Positions 48,449-57,781 of a DNA stretch of 64,000 nucleotides are shown here, piece after piece; position 1 is the first letter of the stretch; every line of letters begins with the position of its first letter. This stretch comes from Psychrobacter sp. FDAARGOS_221 (GTDB lineage Bacteria > Pseudomonadota > Gammaproteobacteria > Pseudomonadales > Moraxellaceae), in assembly GCF_002313155.2 (NCBI RefSeq), contig NZ_NWFK02000001.1, positions 1,178,001-1,242,000 of the forward strand, in the 5' to 3' direction. Below the pieces are notes generated by a model. The model was not told the DNA's origin, searched no databases, and worked only from the letters and a program-made list of their open reading frames with translations. The position numbers and the translations under genes are program-made.

Positions 48449-49666
48449 ATGCCTAACGCCAAAGACCATGTAACGCCTTCAGTCAACGCCCAAACTGGCG
48501 CTAAAGCTGGTTCACATACAGAAGGGTTTGCGACTAGTGATAACATTGCGATTAACGACTTTCAGCATGCTGAAGATATCAAGTCATGGATACGTGAGCA
48601 GGCGATTGCATTGGGTTTTGCAGACTGCGGCTTTATTGGTGTTGACAACCCGGTGTTTGAGGCACAAATGCAAGGGCTACGCGATTGGTTAGCACATGGA
48701 CATCACGGACAGCTGACTTTTTTGGAAAATAACCATGACAAGCGCGCCAACCCTGGCTTATTGGTTGAAGGCTCTCGCACCATTGTGTCAGTGCGGATGG
48801 ATTATCTTGAGGTCACACCAAAACCAAGACGTGTGGAAGACAACCATCGTCCCAACCATGGCATTATTGCCCGTTATGCCCGCGGTCGTGACTATCATAA
48901 GGTGATGCGCTCGCGCTTAAAAAAGCTGGCTCAACAGATAGAAGCCATGCTGCCTGAGTGGCAACATCTTAATGTCGGCGCAGACAAGCCTTTTGTGTTT
49001 CGTCCTTTTAGCGACTCAGCGCCTATTTTTGAGCGCCCGCTTGCTGATGCTGCTGGTCTGGGCTGGACTGGCAAGCATACCTTATTGATTAATCGTCAAT
49101 CTGGCTCATTTTTTGTACTGGGTGAGTTGTTTTTAAGCCTTGAGTTGCCTGAGGATAAGCCAGTCACTGCACATTGCGGTAGCTGCCAAGCGTGTATTGA
49201 TATTTGTCCGACTCAAGCCATTCTCGGTCCTTATCAACTCAAAGCCGATGCCTGTATCTCATACCTAACCATTGAGCATGATGGCAGTATTGATCCAAAG
49301 TACCGCCAAGCCATCGGTAATAAAATCTTTGGCTGTGATGACTGTCAGTTGATTTGTCCTTGGAATCGTTATGCAAAAACCAGTCCAATCGATGACTTTC
49401 ATGCCCGCCATAATTTAGATAACAGTCAGCTATTAGATTTGTGGCAGTGGACAGAAGAGATGTTCTTAAAACGCACAGAAGGCAGCCCCATACGCCGTAC
49501 TGGCTATATTAACTTTTTACGCAACGTCTCTATCGGTATTGGCAATGCACCTTACGCCACAGCTCATATTGAAGCGTTACAACAGCGCCTTGGTCAGCAT
49601 AATGAGATACTTGATGAACATATCCATTGGGCCATCAATCAACAGCTTGATAAAGCACCACAATAA
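48449..49666 (+). CDS. queG: epoxyqueuosine reductase
   Basis: QueG reduces epoxyqueuosine to queuosine in tRNA, using cobalamin and two [4Fe-4S] clusters. The 405-residue protein has ALGFADCGFIGV near the start, RYARGRDYHKVMRSRL, and FSDSAPIFERPLADAAGLGWTGKHTLLI. The cluster cysteines are in CGSCQACIDICPTQAI and CDDCQLICPWN. The first about 45 residues are an unconserved extension and the ribosome binding site is weak, so the true start may be further in. It is divergent from nnrDE. Confidence 0.95.
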   Translation: MPNAKDHVTPSVNAQTGAKAGSHTEGFATSDNIAINDFQHAEDIKSWIREQAIALGFADCGFIGVDNPVFEAQMQGLRDWLAHGHHGQLTFLENNHDKRANPGLLVEGSRTIVSVRMDYLEVTPKPRRVEDNHRPNHGIIARYARGRDYHKVMRSRLKKLAQQIEAMLPEWQHLNVGADKPFVFRPFSDSAPIFERPLADAAGLGWTGKHTLLINRQSGSFFVLGELFLSLELPEDKPVTAHCGSCQACIDICPTQAILGPYQLKADACISYLTIEHDGSIDPKYRQAIGNKIFGCDDCQLICPWNRYAKTSPIDDFHARHNLDNSQLLDLWQWTEEMFLKRTEGSPIRRTGYINFLRNVSIGIGNAPYATAHIEALQQRLGQHNEILDEHIHWAINQQLDKAPQ

Positions 49667-49743
49667 TCGAACCCGCGTCTGAATCCAACATTCTCGTTCA
49701 CTGCATACAACAAAGAACTAAAGAAGAATTAGCATAAAATAAA

Positions 49744-49772
49744 AAAGCCACTGACCTAAGGTCAATGGCTTT
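49744..49772. terminator. bidirectional intrinsic terminator
   Basis: AAAGCCACTGACC (49744-49756) with GGTCAATGGCTTT (49760-49772), one mismatch, loop TAA. The strong T-run is on the reverse strand, so it may mainly serve kbp; it also lies after queG. Confidence 0.85.
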
Positions 49773-49913
49773 ATAGCATCTGTTATGCTGATAATTAGAT
49801 TAGACTGAAAATCGAAAAGTGTTAACCTCGCAATTACCGCCTTTGGTCTAATTATTTGTCCGTAGTTATTTGCGTTAGTTATTAAATAATTAAAGACTAA
49901 CTACTGCAATCAA

Positions 49914-50417
49914 TTATGGCTTTGGAATACGTAGTACTTGGCCAACATAAATCTTGTTAGGATCTGATAGCATTGGCTTGTTTGCTTCAAAAATTTTGTT
50001 GTATTCGTTGGCAGAGCCATATACTTCTTGAGCGATTTTTGACAAGGTATCGCCAGATTTAACGGTATACATAGTTGATTCAGGCGCATCTTGTTCGATA
50101 TCAATGTTGTCGATAACTTTAGCAACGTGCTGAACATTACCAATAGCGATAATGGCTTTCTCACGATCTGCTTGGGTTTTAGCTTTACCACTGATTTCAG
50201 CAGTATCTGTTGAACCGTTATATTTAACTTTCAGCTCAGAGATATCTAAGTTCTGTTGCTGGATGCGCTTTAATAGTAAGTTAGCAACTGATTGTGCTGA
50301 TGGTTCAGTTGCAGCTGGTGCTTTTGACGCATCAGCGTTTGATTCAGTTTCTTTTTTAGCATCTTCACGATTAAAAATTTTATCACCGATGTCTTTGGCA
50401 AAACTAAACATACCCAT
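49914..50417 (-). CDS. kbp: potassium-binding BON/LysM protein
   Basis: A 167-residue homologue of E. coli Kbp (YgaU), a small protein that binds potassium. It starts MGMFSFAKDIGDKIFN, then a BON domain (about residues 45-105, with VKYNGSTDTAEISGKA), and a C-terminal LysM domain (TMYTVKSGDTLSKIAQEVYG, ANEYNKIFEANKPMLSDP, IYVGQVLRIPKP). The N-terminal linker is longer and more Ala/Ser-rich than in E. coli (149 residues). No signal peptide is present, in keeping with the family. An AGGAGA site precedes the ATG. Confidence 0.95.
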   Translation of the reverse strand: MGMFSFAKDIGDKIFNREDAKKETESNADASKAPAATEPSAQSVANLLLKRIQQQNLDISELKVKYNGSTDTAEISGKAKTQADREKAIIAIGNVQHVAKVIDNIDIEQDAPESTMYTVKSGDTLSKIAQEVYGSANEYNKIFEANKPMLSDPNKIYVGQVLRIPKP

Positions 50418-50580
50418 ATTATTTTCTCCTAATCATATTATTGATTTTTTTAAGTTTATAATTAAACAGCTTTTCGCTATTGGTAATAGCTGAATTAATA
50501 ATAGCTCAATTATCATTAAATTCAACAGTGTTTTTATTACCACACAAATCTTAAACAAAGCGACTGCTAATTAATAGAAT

Positions 50581-50624
50581 AAAAAAAGACCATACTTATT
50601 TATAGTTAAGTATGGTCTTTTTTT
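50581..50624. terminator. strong intrinsic terminator after acpP
   Basis: An 18-bp arm AAAAAAAGACCATACTTA (50581-50598) with its complement (50607-50624) and an 8-base loop, with long A- and T-runs. It lies 31 bases past the acpP stop. Confidence 0.95.
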
Positions 50625-50654
50625 GGTATCAGTTATGACTACTATGTTAATCGA

Positions 50655-50897
50655 TTATGATTCTAGTTTTGATTTAATGTAATCAACTGCTTTTTGAACG
50701 GTAGTAATTTCATTTGAATCATCATCAGGAATTGTGATGTCAAAGTCATTTTCAAATGTCATTACCAACTCAACCAAATCTAATGAGTCAGCGCCTAAAT
50801 CATTGATAAATGAAGACTCATTTTTGATGTCTTCAACATCTACGTCTAACTGCTCTGCTACTGCTGATTTTACTTTTAATTCAATATCTTCGCTCAT
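50655..50897 (-). CDS. acpP: acyl carrier protein
   Basis: AcpP carries growing acyl chains on a phosphopantetheine arm. The 80-residue protein has the attachment motif [10 protein letters not shown] with Ser38, and the usual acidic helices ([15 protein letters not shown]). An AAGGAAG site precedes the ATG. It is the last of the fabD-fabG-acpP group on the reverse strand, but a gap of 355 bases separates it from fabG, so it probably has its own promoter. A strong terminator follows. Confidence 0.98.
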   Translation of the reverse strand: MSEDIELKVKSAVAEQLDVDVEDIKNESSFINDLGADSLDLVELVMTFENDFDITIPDDDSNEITTVQKAVDYIKSKLES

Positions 50898-51252
50898 AAC
50901 AACTTCCTTTATTTATGGTATCAAACGGTTAATAATTTAATGGTAAATTAAATTCAGAAGGTTAGCAACCTTTGTGTCACTAAGTCTTCTGTCACTCTCT
51001 TTCTGTGACTGTTTTTATGCCTTAGTACAACTAAGCCTATTAATAAGTCTGTTGCAATAAGTGGCTGACTAACACTTCTACATCCTAGCTGTTAACCATC
51101 TTATCACTTAATGTACACTTGTACACTTAATTTAGTAATAGTAACCGCTATTGTAGGCAAAAGTCCACCCATGTTGGCAATTTTATACAATTAATCATCA
51201 CTTTCATCATTGCCGCTGATGGACACACCTATTACTTAATCAAAGACGCATT
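50898..51252 (-). promoter_or_regulatory. fabG-acpP spacer with palindrome
   Basis: A 355-base gap. It holds a perfect palindromic element TGTACACTTGTACA-type (TGTACA-CT-TGTACA) at 51112-51125 and an AAGGTT/AACCTT inverted repeat near 50960. An acpP promoter is expected. The TGTACA pair could be a regulator site. No coding frame is supported. Confidence 0.45.
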
Positions 51253-51981
51253 CTACATGTACATCCCGCCATTGACTGGAAGCACAGCACCAGTAACATA
51301 GCTTGCCTCATCACTGGCTAAGAATGATACTGCTGCCGCGACATCTTCTGGCTGACCTAAACGGCCAACAGGCACTGCATCCAGCATAGAGTTCAATAAG
51401 CGCTCATCTAGCTCATCTGTCATATCGGTCTCAACCAGGCCTGGTGCCACGCAGTTAACTGTTACTTGGCGTGATCCAATCTCACGCGCTAACGTACGGC
51501 TAAAGCCTTCGATGCCCGCTTTGGTTGCAGCATAGTTGACCTGACCGGCATTACCCATTTGTGCAACCACAGAGGTAATATTGATAATACGGCCTTTACG
51601 CGCTTTCATCATGCCTCTGATAGCACGCTTACTCATGCGATAAATCGAAGTTAGGTTGGTGTTTAACACTTTATCCCAGTCTTCGTCTTTCATGCGTATC
51701 AACAACCCATCTTGCGAAATACCGGCATTGTTTACCAGTACCTGCACACTACCATACACACTTTCAATCTCTTCAAACAGCTTATCAATTTGTTCTTGAT
51801 CAGTGACATTTAATACTCGCCCAATGCCACCGGCATCATGCAAATATTCATCAATGGCTTGTGCGCCTTCAGCGGTTGTGGCCGTACCAATCACGAAATG
51901 ACCTTCTTTAGCAAAACGCTTGGCAATGGCTTTACCAATACCGCGACTGGCACCTGTTACTAATGTAATTGTACGGCTCAT
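51253..51981 (-). CDS. fabG: 3-oxoacyl-ACP reductase
   Basis: FabG reduces 3-oxoacyl-ACP with NADPH in fatty acid elongation. The 242-residue SDR has TGASRGIGKAIA, the VLVNNAGISQDG strand, and the catalytic Ser137, Tyr150 and Lys154, matching E. coli Ser138, Tyr151 and Lys155 with a shift of one. The C-terminal CVAPGLVETDMT and the ending GAVLPVNGGMYM are diagnostic. The start lies 2 bases after the fabD stop, and its GAGGAG ribosome binding site is encoded by the last codons of fabD, so the pair is translationally coupled. Confidence 0.98.
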   Translation of the reverse strand: MSRTITLVTGASRGIGKAIAKRFAKEGHFVIGTATTAEGAQAIDEYLHDAGGIGRVLNVTDQEQIDKLFEEIESVYGSVQVLVNNAGISQDGLLIRMKDEDWDKVLNTNLTSIYRMSKRAIRGMMKARKGRIINITSVVAQMGNAGQVNYAATKAGIEGFSRTLAREIGSRQVTVNCVAPGLVETDMTDELDERLLNSMLDAVPVGRLGQPEDVAAAVSFLASDEASYVTGAVLPVNGGMYM

Positions 51982-51983
51982 AA

Positions 51984-52976
51984 CTACTCCTCATTTAATT
52001 TATCAAATAGCTTAGTGAGACGTTCTGGCTTATCAGTTGGAAAAGCCACAATGGGGGTTTCTTGTCTCTTAGCTAGATTACTTAATACCGTCCCTGCACC
52101 GCACTCAATAATTAAATTGATGTGTTTATCTGCTAACTTCTGCATGGTCTGTGTCCATAATACAGGATGACTCAACTGCTCTGCTAGCGCTTTTTTGATG
52201 GCTGCTACTGTCTTCTCTTCATGCGCATGTCTGTTTTGAATCACCGGAATCTCTGGCAGTTCAAACTCACACTGTGCTAACTTCTCAGCTAATGCATCAC
52301 TGGCTGGCTGCATTAATGAGGTGTGTGAAGGTACGCTGACTTTAAGCGGTACCATTTTTTTGCCCGTACACTGAATGTGCTGGCCTAATATTTCCATACC
52401 TTTAGCGTTACCAGCAACCACGACTTGGCCTGGGCTATTGAAGTTTGCCGGACTTGCTATGGCATCATCATCGTTGCTTTCAACTTGCTCACAGATGCTA
52501 ATAACTTGGCTGTTATCTAAGCCCAATACAGCGGCCATTTTTGTCTCTATACCAGACACCGCTTGCTGCATGAGTTGACCACGAGTATGCACCAGTTGCA
52601 CCGCATCACCTAAGCTAATAGCGCCTGCTGCACATAGCGCACTGTATTCACCCAGTGAATGACCTGCTAAATAAAGCGGCTCAATATCAGTGGTATCTTG
52701 CAATATACGCCATACCGCTATACTGGCTGCCAATAACGCAGGTTGAGTATATTCAGTTTTTGCAAGCTCAGCCTCATCTTGACAGATGGCCCATAAATCA
52801 AAACCCAACGCCTCACTGGCTTCTGAAAAGGTTTGCTCAACAATAGGATAAGATTCAGCCAACTCATTTAGCATGCCGACCGTTTGTGAGCCCTGACCAG
52901 GGAAGACAACAGCTATACGACGTGGCACTTCGATTTGACCTTGTTTTTTAACTGCTTGAGATTGTTTTAGTGACAT
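51984..52976 (-). CDS. fabD: malonyl-CoA:ACP transacylase
   Basis: FabD loads malonate from CoA onto ACP. The 330-residue protein has VVFPGQGSQTVGML, the nucleophile Ser107 in AGHSLGEYSAL, the catalytic His in VPSHTSLM and the NRHAHEE/CGAGTVL region. It is about 15-20 residues longer than E. coli FabD at the N-terminus. It is the first gene of fabD-fabG, separated from rpmF by a terminator. plsX and fabH, usual between rpmF and fabD, are absent. Confidence 0.97.
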   Translation of the reverse strand: MSLKQSQAVKKQGQIEVPRRIAVVFPGQGSQTVGMLNELAESYPIVEQTFSEASEALGFDLWAICQDEAELAKTEYTQPALLAASIAVWRILQDTTDIEPLYLAGHSLGEYSALCAAGAISLGDAVQLVHTRGQLMQQAVSGIETKMAAVLGLDNSQVISICEQVESNDDDAIASPANFNSPGQVVVAGNAKGMEILGQHIQCTGKKMVPLKVSVPSHTSLMQPASDALAEKLAQCEFELPEIPVIQNRHAHEEKTVAAIKKALAEQLSHPVLWTQTMQKLADKHINLIIECGAGTVLSNLAKRQETPIVAFPTDKPERLTKLFDKLNEE

Positions 52977-53019
52977 TATAAGCCTTCTTCTGCCTAAGGA
53001 TATCTAAAAAGATACAAAT

Positions 53020-53074
53020 AAAAAAAGAGCCAAGCACCACTAATAATAATTCTCATTAGTAAAGCTTAGCTCTT
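53020..53074 (-). terminator. intrinsic terminator between rpmF and fabD
   Basis: On the reverse strand AAGAGCTAAGC (53074 downward) pairs with GCTTGGCTCTT with one mismatch, an inner ACTAAT/ATTAGT extends it, and a run of T follows (TTTTTTTATTTG). It should stop rpmF transcription before fabD. Confidence 0.8.
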
Positions 53075-53107
53075 GTACTGCTCCACGATCATCTAGGATG
53101 TGGACAG

Positions 53108-53290
53108 TTAGTCTTCTTGACTCGCTTTGAACAACTGACGGCCGCGATAAAAACCATCTTTAGTCATGTGATGACGACGATGTTTTTCACCAGTAGTGGC
53201 ATCAATGCTTAGCTCAGCAACTTCCATATGGTGGTGTGAACGACGCATATCACGGCGTGAGCGGCTTTTACGACTTTTTTGAACAGCCAT
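53108..53290 (-). CDS. rpmF: 50S ribosomal protein L32
   Basis: A 60-residue L32. It starts [20 protein letters not shown], typical of bacterial L32, and lacks the zinc-binding cysteines found in some homologues. The gene is normally right after yceD; here about 430 bases separate them. Confidence 0.96.
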   Translation of the reverse strand: MAVQKSRKSRSRRDMRRSHHHMEVAELSIDATTGEKHRRHHMTKDGFYRGRQLFKASQED

Positions 53291-53724
53291 GGGTCTTGCT
53301 CCTATTCTAAAATATACTGCAAGTTAGGTAGGGTCATTACCGTAAGCAATGGCTTAGTCACTCAGGTGTCAAGATTAGAATCTTACGCTTTAAGTGGTTA
53401 AACCCTGCGATTGTATGACGCTACTCACTTAGCAAAATGAGTTCTCTATTGACCTCAATAAGAGCAACTCTTATTAAAAATCAAATAGGTTAAAAATCTG
53501 GGAATAATAAACGAGAGATTATACTCGCTTTATCACATAAAATAAAGGGCTATTCGTAACCAGTGCTAAAGCCAGTTACAAATGTACTTTCTATAATACG
53601 GATAACAGCAAAATTTGCGCTATTATAATTTATGCCGTTGATGAAAGCCATATCGCATTCGGCCCTATAGTACCACTTAAAGCGACGTCATATCACAAAC
53701 GGTTCATAATAAGCTGTATTAAAC
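53291..53724 (-). promoter_or_regulatory. yceD-rpmF spacer
   Basis: A 434-base AT-rich gap where the two genes usually abut. It contains a perfect 8-bp inverted repeat AATAAGAG/CTCTTATT at 53457-53475 with loop CAA. A TATAAT box is readable on the reverse strand at 53622-53627, without a good -35. An independent rpmF promoter is plausible. No gene seen. Confidence 0.35.
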
Positions 53725-54300
53725 TTAAAGCTTACCTTTTAGCGAGGCCAAAGCAGCAAAAGGATTCTCAGCTTCTTCCTCGATGATTTCACCCACTTGC
53801 ACAACTGCCATTTCACAGTCATCATGCTTAGCGGATAAAGGCACATCAAGTAACAGCTCATCTTCGACCAGCTTCTTCAGTGGTAACAAGCGATCGCCTT
53901 TTTGATTTTCAGGCTGCTCCGCCAGTAGCTCTTCAAGCAGCAAGTAGTCATCCGCCTCATCAACCAGGCTTTGCTGCTCTTCTCGCTGCAACAATATCAG
54001 CTGCGCATCATGCGTAACATCGATGTTAAGTGGATTTAAGCAGCGCTGACAAATGGCCCAGATATCACCAGTAAACGCCAGGGTTAATACCAGTAACTGA
54101 CCTTGTTTTTTTAGCTCACAGACCAGCTCGATAGGTTGGTCCTGATATTCTTCCGGTACAATATCAAGCAGGCGATTAAACTGGCGTGGTGTCACACGAC
54201 CTGACCAACTGTAACCCACCTCTTCCCATTTCTCTAAATTAACATGGTTCGGTAGTACGGCTGCGTTGTTTTCAGTATTATTTTTCAATGTTTTATCCAT
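53725..54300 (-). CDS. yceD: YceD/DUF177 family protein
   Basis: A 191-residue protein of the YceD (DUF177) family, usually co-located with rpmF and implicated in 23S rRNA accumulation. The motif WAICQRCLNPLNIDV (near residues 80-95) is diagnostic, followed by the acidic E-rich segment and PLSAKHDDCE. The ending NPFAALASLKGKL is the standard C-terminus. It is divergent from epmC. Confidence 0.92.
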   Translation of the reverse strand: MDKTLKNNTENNAAVLPNHVNLEKWEEVGYSWSGRVTPRQFNRLLDIVPEEYQDQPIELVCELKKQGQLLVLTLAFTGDIWAICQRCLNPLNIDVTHDAQLILLQREEQQSLVDEADDYLLLEELLAEQPENQKGDRLLPLKKLVEDELLLDVPLSAKHDDCEMAVVQVGEIIEEEAENPFAALASLKGKL

Positions 54301-54657
54301 TTTATTCGTCGATTGATATTTTAATTGTTGTTAATAATTACTTATCACACACTATGACTAACTTTTGTCTAACGTTTATGACGGTCTATTTGTCTTTAAT
54401 AAAGTTTGATTGTTAATAGTTTGATTATTAATAACTGGCTGTCTCTGTTATCTATCTGTTGCTTAAAACCTAAGTTTCAAGGGCTGTGTACTGTTACTGG
54501 GGTTATCTGTCTACTCACTGGTAATGCTATAATGCTTACTCAGCTAAATGACTTCTGTCGTTTAAGACTAAAGCAAATATACCATCCAATCTTCAAAACT
54601 TTTAACTAACTCAGTTTAGTCATCATCTTTTTGATAAGAACTTTAATTGGTAACACT
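54301..54657. promoter_or_regulatory. divergent region between yceD and epmC
   Basis: About 357 bases. No supported coding frame: the open frame at 54406-54609 has no family features. An extended -10 element lies at 54525-54533. Confidence 0.45.
54525..54533 (+). promoter_or_regulatory. extended -10 promoter element upstream of epmC
   Basis: TGCTATAAT gives a perfect -10 box with the TG extension, which can work without a good -35. A start near 54540 would leave a leader of about 118 bases before the epmC ATG. Confidence 0.5.
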
Positions 54658-55380
54658 ATGTTGGCAAGTAATATGTCAGACCCTAATTTTTATCATTTAC
54701 CCATTATACAGCTTCGTGACACTCTAAGACAGCAACTCGCGTCGTTAAAAAGTCAGATGTCACACAGTGAGCCGTCTAATACACTGGCGGTATTTAAGCA
54801 GCAGTGGCAGCTTATTCACCAGTCTGAACAACAAAACCAGCACAGTGCTGAAGATATCGAAGCACAACAAGTCGACTGGCTGATACGTTTATTTAATGCG
54901 TTGTTTGCATCACAAAACGTGGTTCTAGTACGTGGTAAGCATGAGCCTGAATACTTCCCAGCTACTGAGGAACAACCCGCTCGCATTCAGTTTGCGCATG
55001 GTTTCTTTCAAAGCGCGTTACACGAAATTAGCCACTGGAGCATCGCAGGTGCACGTCGACGTACCTTATCAGACTTCGGCTACTGGTATGCCCCCGATGG
55101 ACGTACAGAGGCGCAACAAAAGGTCTTTGAGCAAGTAGAGATTAAACCTCAGGCCATTGAGTGCTTATTTAGCCTGATGTGTGGCAGACGCTTTAGAGTA
55201 TCACAAGATAACTTGCACGCTGATTTTGACACCAGTCAAAGTACGTTTGCAGTCGATGTGTTTAATCAGGCCACTCACTATATCAATCAGCCTCAAACAC
55301 TGCCTAAAGATGCTCAAACACTTTTAACTGCCCTAGCCTACACCTGCCGTGATACTATTGTAGTGGATGAGGTGTGTTAA
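54658..55380 (+). CDS. epmC: elongation factor P hydroxylase
   Basis: EpmC (YfcM) hydroxylates the beta-lysylated lysine of EF-P. The 240-residue protein matches E. coli YfcM over the core: LVRGKHEPEYFPA, RIQFAHGFFQSALHEISHWSIAG (with the metal-binding HEISHW residues), DFGYWYAPDGRTEAQQ, FEQVEIKPQAIE and the DNL..DFD segment. It has an N-terminal extension of about 65 residues, longer than in E. coli. ATG at 54658 is chosen over the TTG at 54631; ATG at 54673 is also possible. efp and epmB lie elsewhere in the window. Confidence 0.92.
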   Translation: MLASNMSDPNFYHLPIIQLRDTLRQQLASLKSQMSHSEPSNTLAVFKQQWQLIHQSEQQNQHSAEDIEAQQVDWLIRLFNALFASQNVVLVRGKHEPEYFPATEEQPARIQFAHGFFQSALHEISHWSIAGARRRTLSDFGYWYAPDGRTEAQQKVFEQVEIKPQAIECLFSLMCGRRFRVSQDNLHADFDTSQSTFAVDVFNQATHYINQPQTLPKDAQTLLTALAYTCRDTIVVDEVC

Positions 55381-55503
55381 ATCAGACACATACGATCAAA
55401 TAGGTTAACTAAGATCGTTTAAATAAAGCGCAAATATCCAGCGTTAACCACAAAAAAACAATTATAAATAGGACGATTCAACCTCATAAAAAGGAGTCAA
55501 GCT

Positions 55504-56124
55504 ATGCAAACACTTTACATTCACCCAGACAACCCACAACCCAGATTAATTGGGCAAGTCGTCGATGCGCTTAATAAAGATGAGCTTATTGTCTACCCTA
55601 CCGATACCAGTTACGCATTTGGCTGCAAAATTGGTTCAAAGAACGCGATTGAAAAACTGCGTTTAATTCGCCAATTAGATGACAAACATCAATTTACCTT
55701 ACTGTGCCGTGACTTAAGTGAAATTGCGACTTACGCCACTGTCGATAACCAGCAGTTCAAATTATTAAAGGCCAATACGCCCGCGCCCATTACTTATATC
55801 TTAGAGGCGACAAAAGATGTGCCCAAAAAGCTGTCACATCCTAAGAAAAAAACCATAGGGATTCGCGTTCCTGAGAACCCAATTGCACAAATGATACTAG
55901 AGAATATGGGTGAGCCTATTTTGACCAGCTCGTTGATACTTCCAGATACACCACTTACTCTTGATGATCCTTTCGAGATTGAGGACAAACTGGCCAATCA
56001 AATAGACTTAATGATTAATGCCGGTATCTTAACCACCAAATTAACCACTATCGTCGATATGACACAGTGTCCGCCTGAACTAATACGTCAAGGTGCAGCT
56101 GATGTGACTGAGCTTATAAGTTAA
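55504..56124 (+). CDS. Sua5/YciO/YrdC family protein (YciO-like)
   Basis: A 206-residue protein of the YrdC fold, which binds nucleotides and double-stranded RNA; some members make threonylcarbamoyl-AMP for tRNA t6A. Motifs are IVYPTDTSYAFGC, KLRLIRQLDDKHQFTLLC, PAPITYILEAT, IGIRVPENPI and LTSSLILP. The MQTLYIHPDNPQPRLI start fits YciO rather than TsaC. YciO has weak or unproven activity in t6A synthesis, so I withhold a tRNA function. An AAGGAG site precedes the ATG. Confidence 0.9.
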   Translation: MQTLYIHPDNPQPRLIGQVVDALNKDELIVYPTDTSYAFGCKIGSKNAIEKLRLIRQLDDKHQFTLLCRDLSEIATYATVDNQQFKLLKANTPAPITYILEATKDVPKKLSHPKKKTIGIRVPENPIAQMILENMGEPILTSSLILPDTPLTLDDPFEIEDKLANQIDLMINAGILTTKLTTIVDMTQCPPELIRQGAADVTELIS

Positions 56125-56227
56125 ATGCTAGTTAAGCATAAGTTAGGTACTACAGCACATCGCTAATCTTAAGCATCAAAAATAAAGTGCGACTCATATC
56201 AAATCATAAACAGTACAACATAAGAAA

Positions 56228-56295
56228 ACCTCAGTGGCTACTTTGAATCATGTTAAAAACATGAATCTAAACAGCTACTGAGGTTCTTTTATTAG
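56228..56295. terminator. long bidirectional terminator between the YciO-like gene and rplQ
   Basis: AACCTCAGTGGCT (56228-56240) pairs with AGCTACTGAGGTT (56273-56285) with one G-T wobble. An inner CATG/CATG hairpin sits inside the loop. TCTTTTATT follows. It separates the YciO-like gene from the convergent ribosomal operon. Confidence 0.9.
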
Positions 56296-56354
56296 CAGTT
56301 AAACTACTAGAATCGAGTCTATTTAATCGGACATAAAACGTCCGAAATCAAATA

Positions 56355-56720
56355 TTAGTCACGATCAACTAGTTCAACATATGCCATTGGTGCATTATCA
56401 CCATCACGATTGCCACATTTGATGATACGTAAGTATCCACCTGGACGATCTTGATAACGTGGTGCTAGTGTACCAAATAATTTGCCAACCATATCTTTAT
56501 TGCGCATACGGCTGAAAGCCAAACGGCGGTTAGCAACTGAATCTTCTTTTGCCAAAGTAATTAAAGGCTCAGCTACACGGCGCAGCTCTTTTGCTTTTGG
56601 TAATGTTGTTTTGATCAGTTCATGTTCAAACAAAGAGTTTGTCATGTTCTGGAACATTGCCTTACGATGGCTGCCGGTGCGACCCAGCTTAACTCCACTC
56701 TTACGATGTCGCATGGTCAA
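56355..56720 (-). CDS. rplQ: 50S ribosomal protein L17
   Basis: L17, 121 residues, starting [17 protein letters not shown] after an initial MT and including [17 protein letters not shown]. It is the last gene of the alpha operon, 14 bases after rpoA. Length and sequence are normal. Confidence 0.98.
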   Translation of the reverse strand: MTMRHRKSGVKLGRTGSHRKAMFQNMTNSLFEHELIKTTLPKAKELRRVAEPLITLAKEDSVANRRLAFSRMRNKDMVGKLFGTLAPRYQDRPGGYLRIIKCGNRDGDNAPMAYVELVDRD

Positions 56721-56734
56721 ATATCCTTTATAGT

Positions 56735-57742
56735 TTAACGGCTACGATAAGAAAAACGATCATCAACACGTAGATCTGCTGGTGGCCAGTTTTCTAGGCG
56801 CATATCCAACTCAAGACCTTTAGACGCTAATACGTCTTTAATTTCGGTTAATGATTTCTTACCAAGGTTTGGTGTTTTCAGTAGTTCAGTTTCTGAACGC
56901 TGTACCAAATCGCCGATATAGTAAATGTTTTCAGCTTTTAAACAGTTTGCTGAGCGAACCGTTAGTTCAAGGTCATCCACTGGACGTAATAGTACAGGGT
57001 CAACCTCTTCTTTTTCTTTCACAGGCTCTGGCGCTTCTTCTGCTTCTAAATCTACGAAAATCGAGATTTGTTGCTGCAAAATAGTTGCTGCTTTGCGAAT
57101 GGCTTCTTCAGGATCGATCGTACCATTGGTTTCAAGTTCAATGATTAGACGGTCTAAATCCGTACGCTGTTCAACACGAGCATTTTCAACTTGATAAGCA
57201 ACACGTGAAACAGGGCTAAAGCTGGCGTCTAGTTTCAAACGACCAATTGCTTTAGTATCACCATCTTCACGGCGTAGGTTAGCAGGCTCATAACCACGGC
57301 CCATAACCACACGTAAGCGCATTTTTAAATGACCACGCTCACCAAGTGTGCCTAGTACCAAATCAGGGTTAACAATTTCAACATTATGTGGCAGTTCAAT
57401 ATCTGCCGCAGTGATGATGCCAGGACCTTTTTTGTCTAGTGTTAAAAACACTTCATTTTGATCGTGCATTGTAATCGCAAGACCTTTTAAATTTAATAAT
57501 AAATCTAAAACGTCTTCTTGCAGACCTTCAAGTGTAGAATATTCATGATCCACACCTTCAATTTCTGCTTCAATAACGGCTGCACCAGGCAATGAAGATA
57601 AAAGAATGCGACGCAGGGCATTACCTAAGGTATGCCCAAAGCCGCGTTCTAACGGCTCGAGCGTGACTTTTGCATTGGTTTCATCAACCGCATCCACATT
57701 AATGGCATTAGGGGTCAGAAACTCGGTAGCATTAAGCATCAT
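56735..57742 (-). CDS. rpoA: DNA-directed RNA polymerase subunit alpha
   Basis: The 335-residue alpha subunit. The N-terminal domain has [26 protein letters not shown], which drives assembly. A linker rich in acidic residues joins the C-terminal domain (about 250-335, with [44 protein letters not shown]), which binds UP elements and activators. It lies between rpsD and rplQ in the standard order. Confidence 0.99.
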   Translation of the reverse strand: MMLNATEFLTPNAINVDAVDETNAKVTLEPLERGFGHTLGNALRRILLSSLPGAAVIEAEIEGVDHEYSTLEGLQEDVLDLLLNLKGLAITMHDQNEVFLTLDKKGPGIITAADIELPHNVEIVNPDLVLGTLGERGHLKMRLRVVMGRGYEPANLRREDGDTKAIGRLKLDASFSPVSRVAYQVENARVEQRTDLDRLIIELETNGTIDPEEAIRKAATILQQQISIFVDLEAEEAPEPVKEKEEVDPVLLRPVDDLELTVRSANCLKAENIYYIGDLVQRSETELLKTPNLGKKSLTEIKDVLASKGLELDMRLENWPPADLRVDDRFSYRSR

Positions 57743-57781
57743 ATTGTCACCTCGATTAGTTAATCAAATTATTGTTAGCGA

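Noticed and set aside
53457..53475. AATAAGAG/CTCTTATT hairpin as a yceD terminator
   Set aside because: No T-run follows on the reverse strand, so it is not a convincing intrinsic terminator.
54406..54609. 67-codon open frame upstream of epmC
   Set aside because: Overlaps a good extended -10 element, lacks a ribosome binding site and has random-looking composition.
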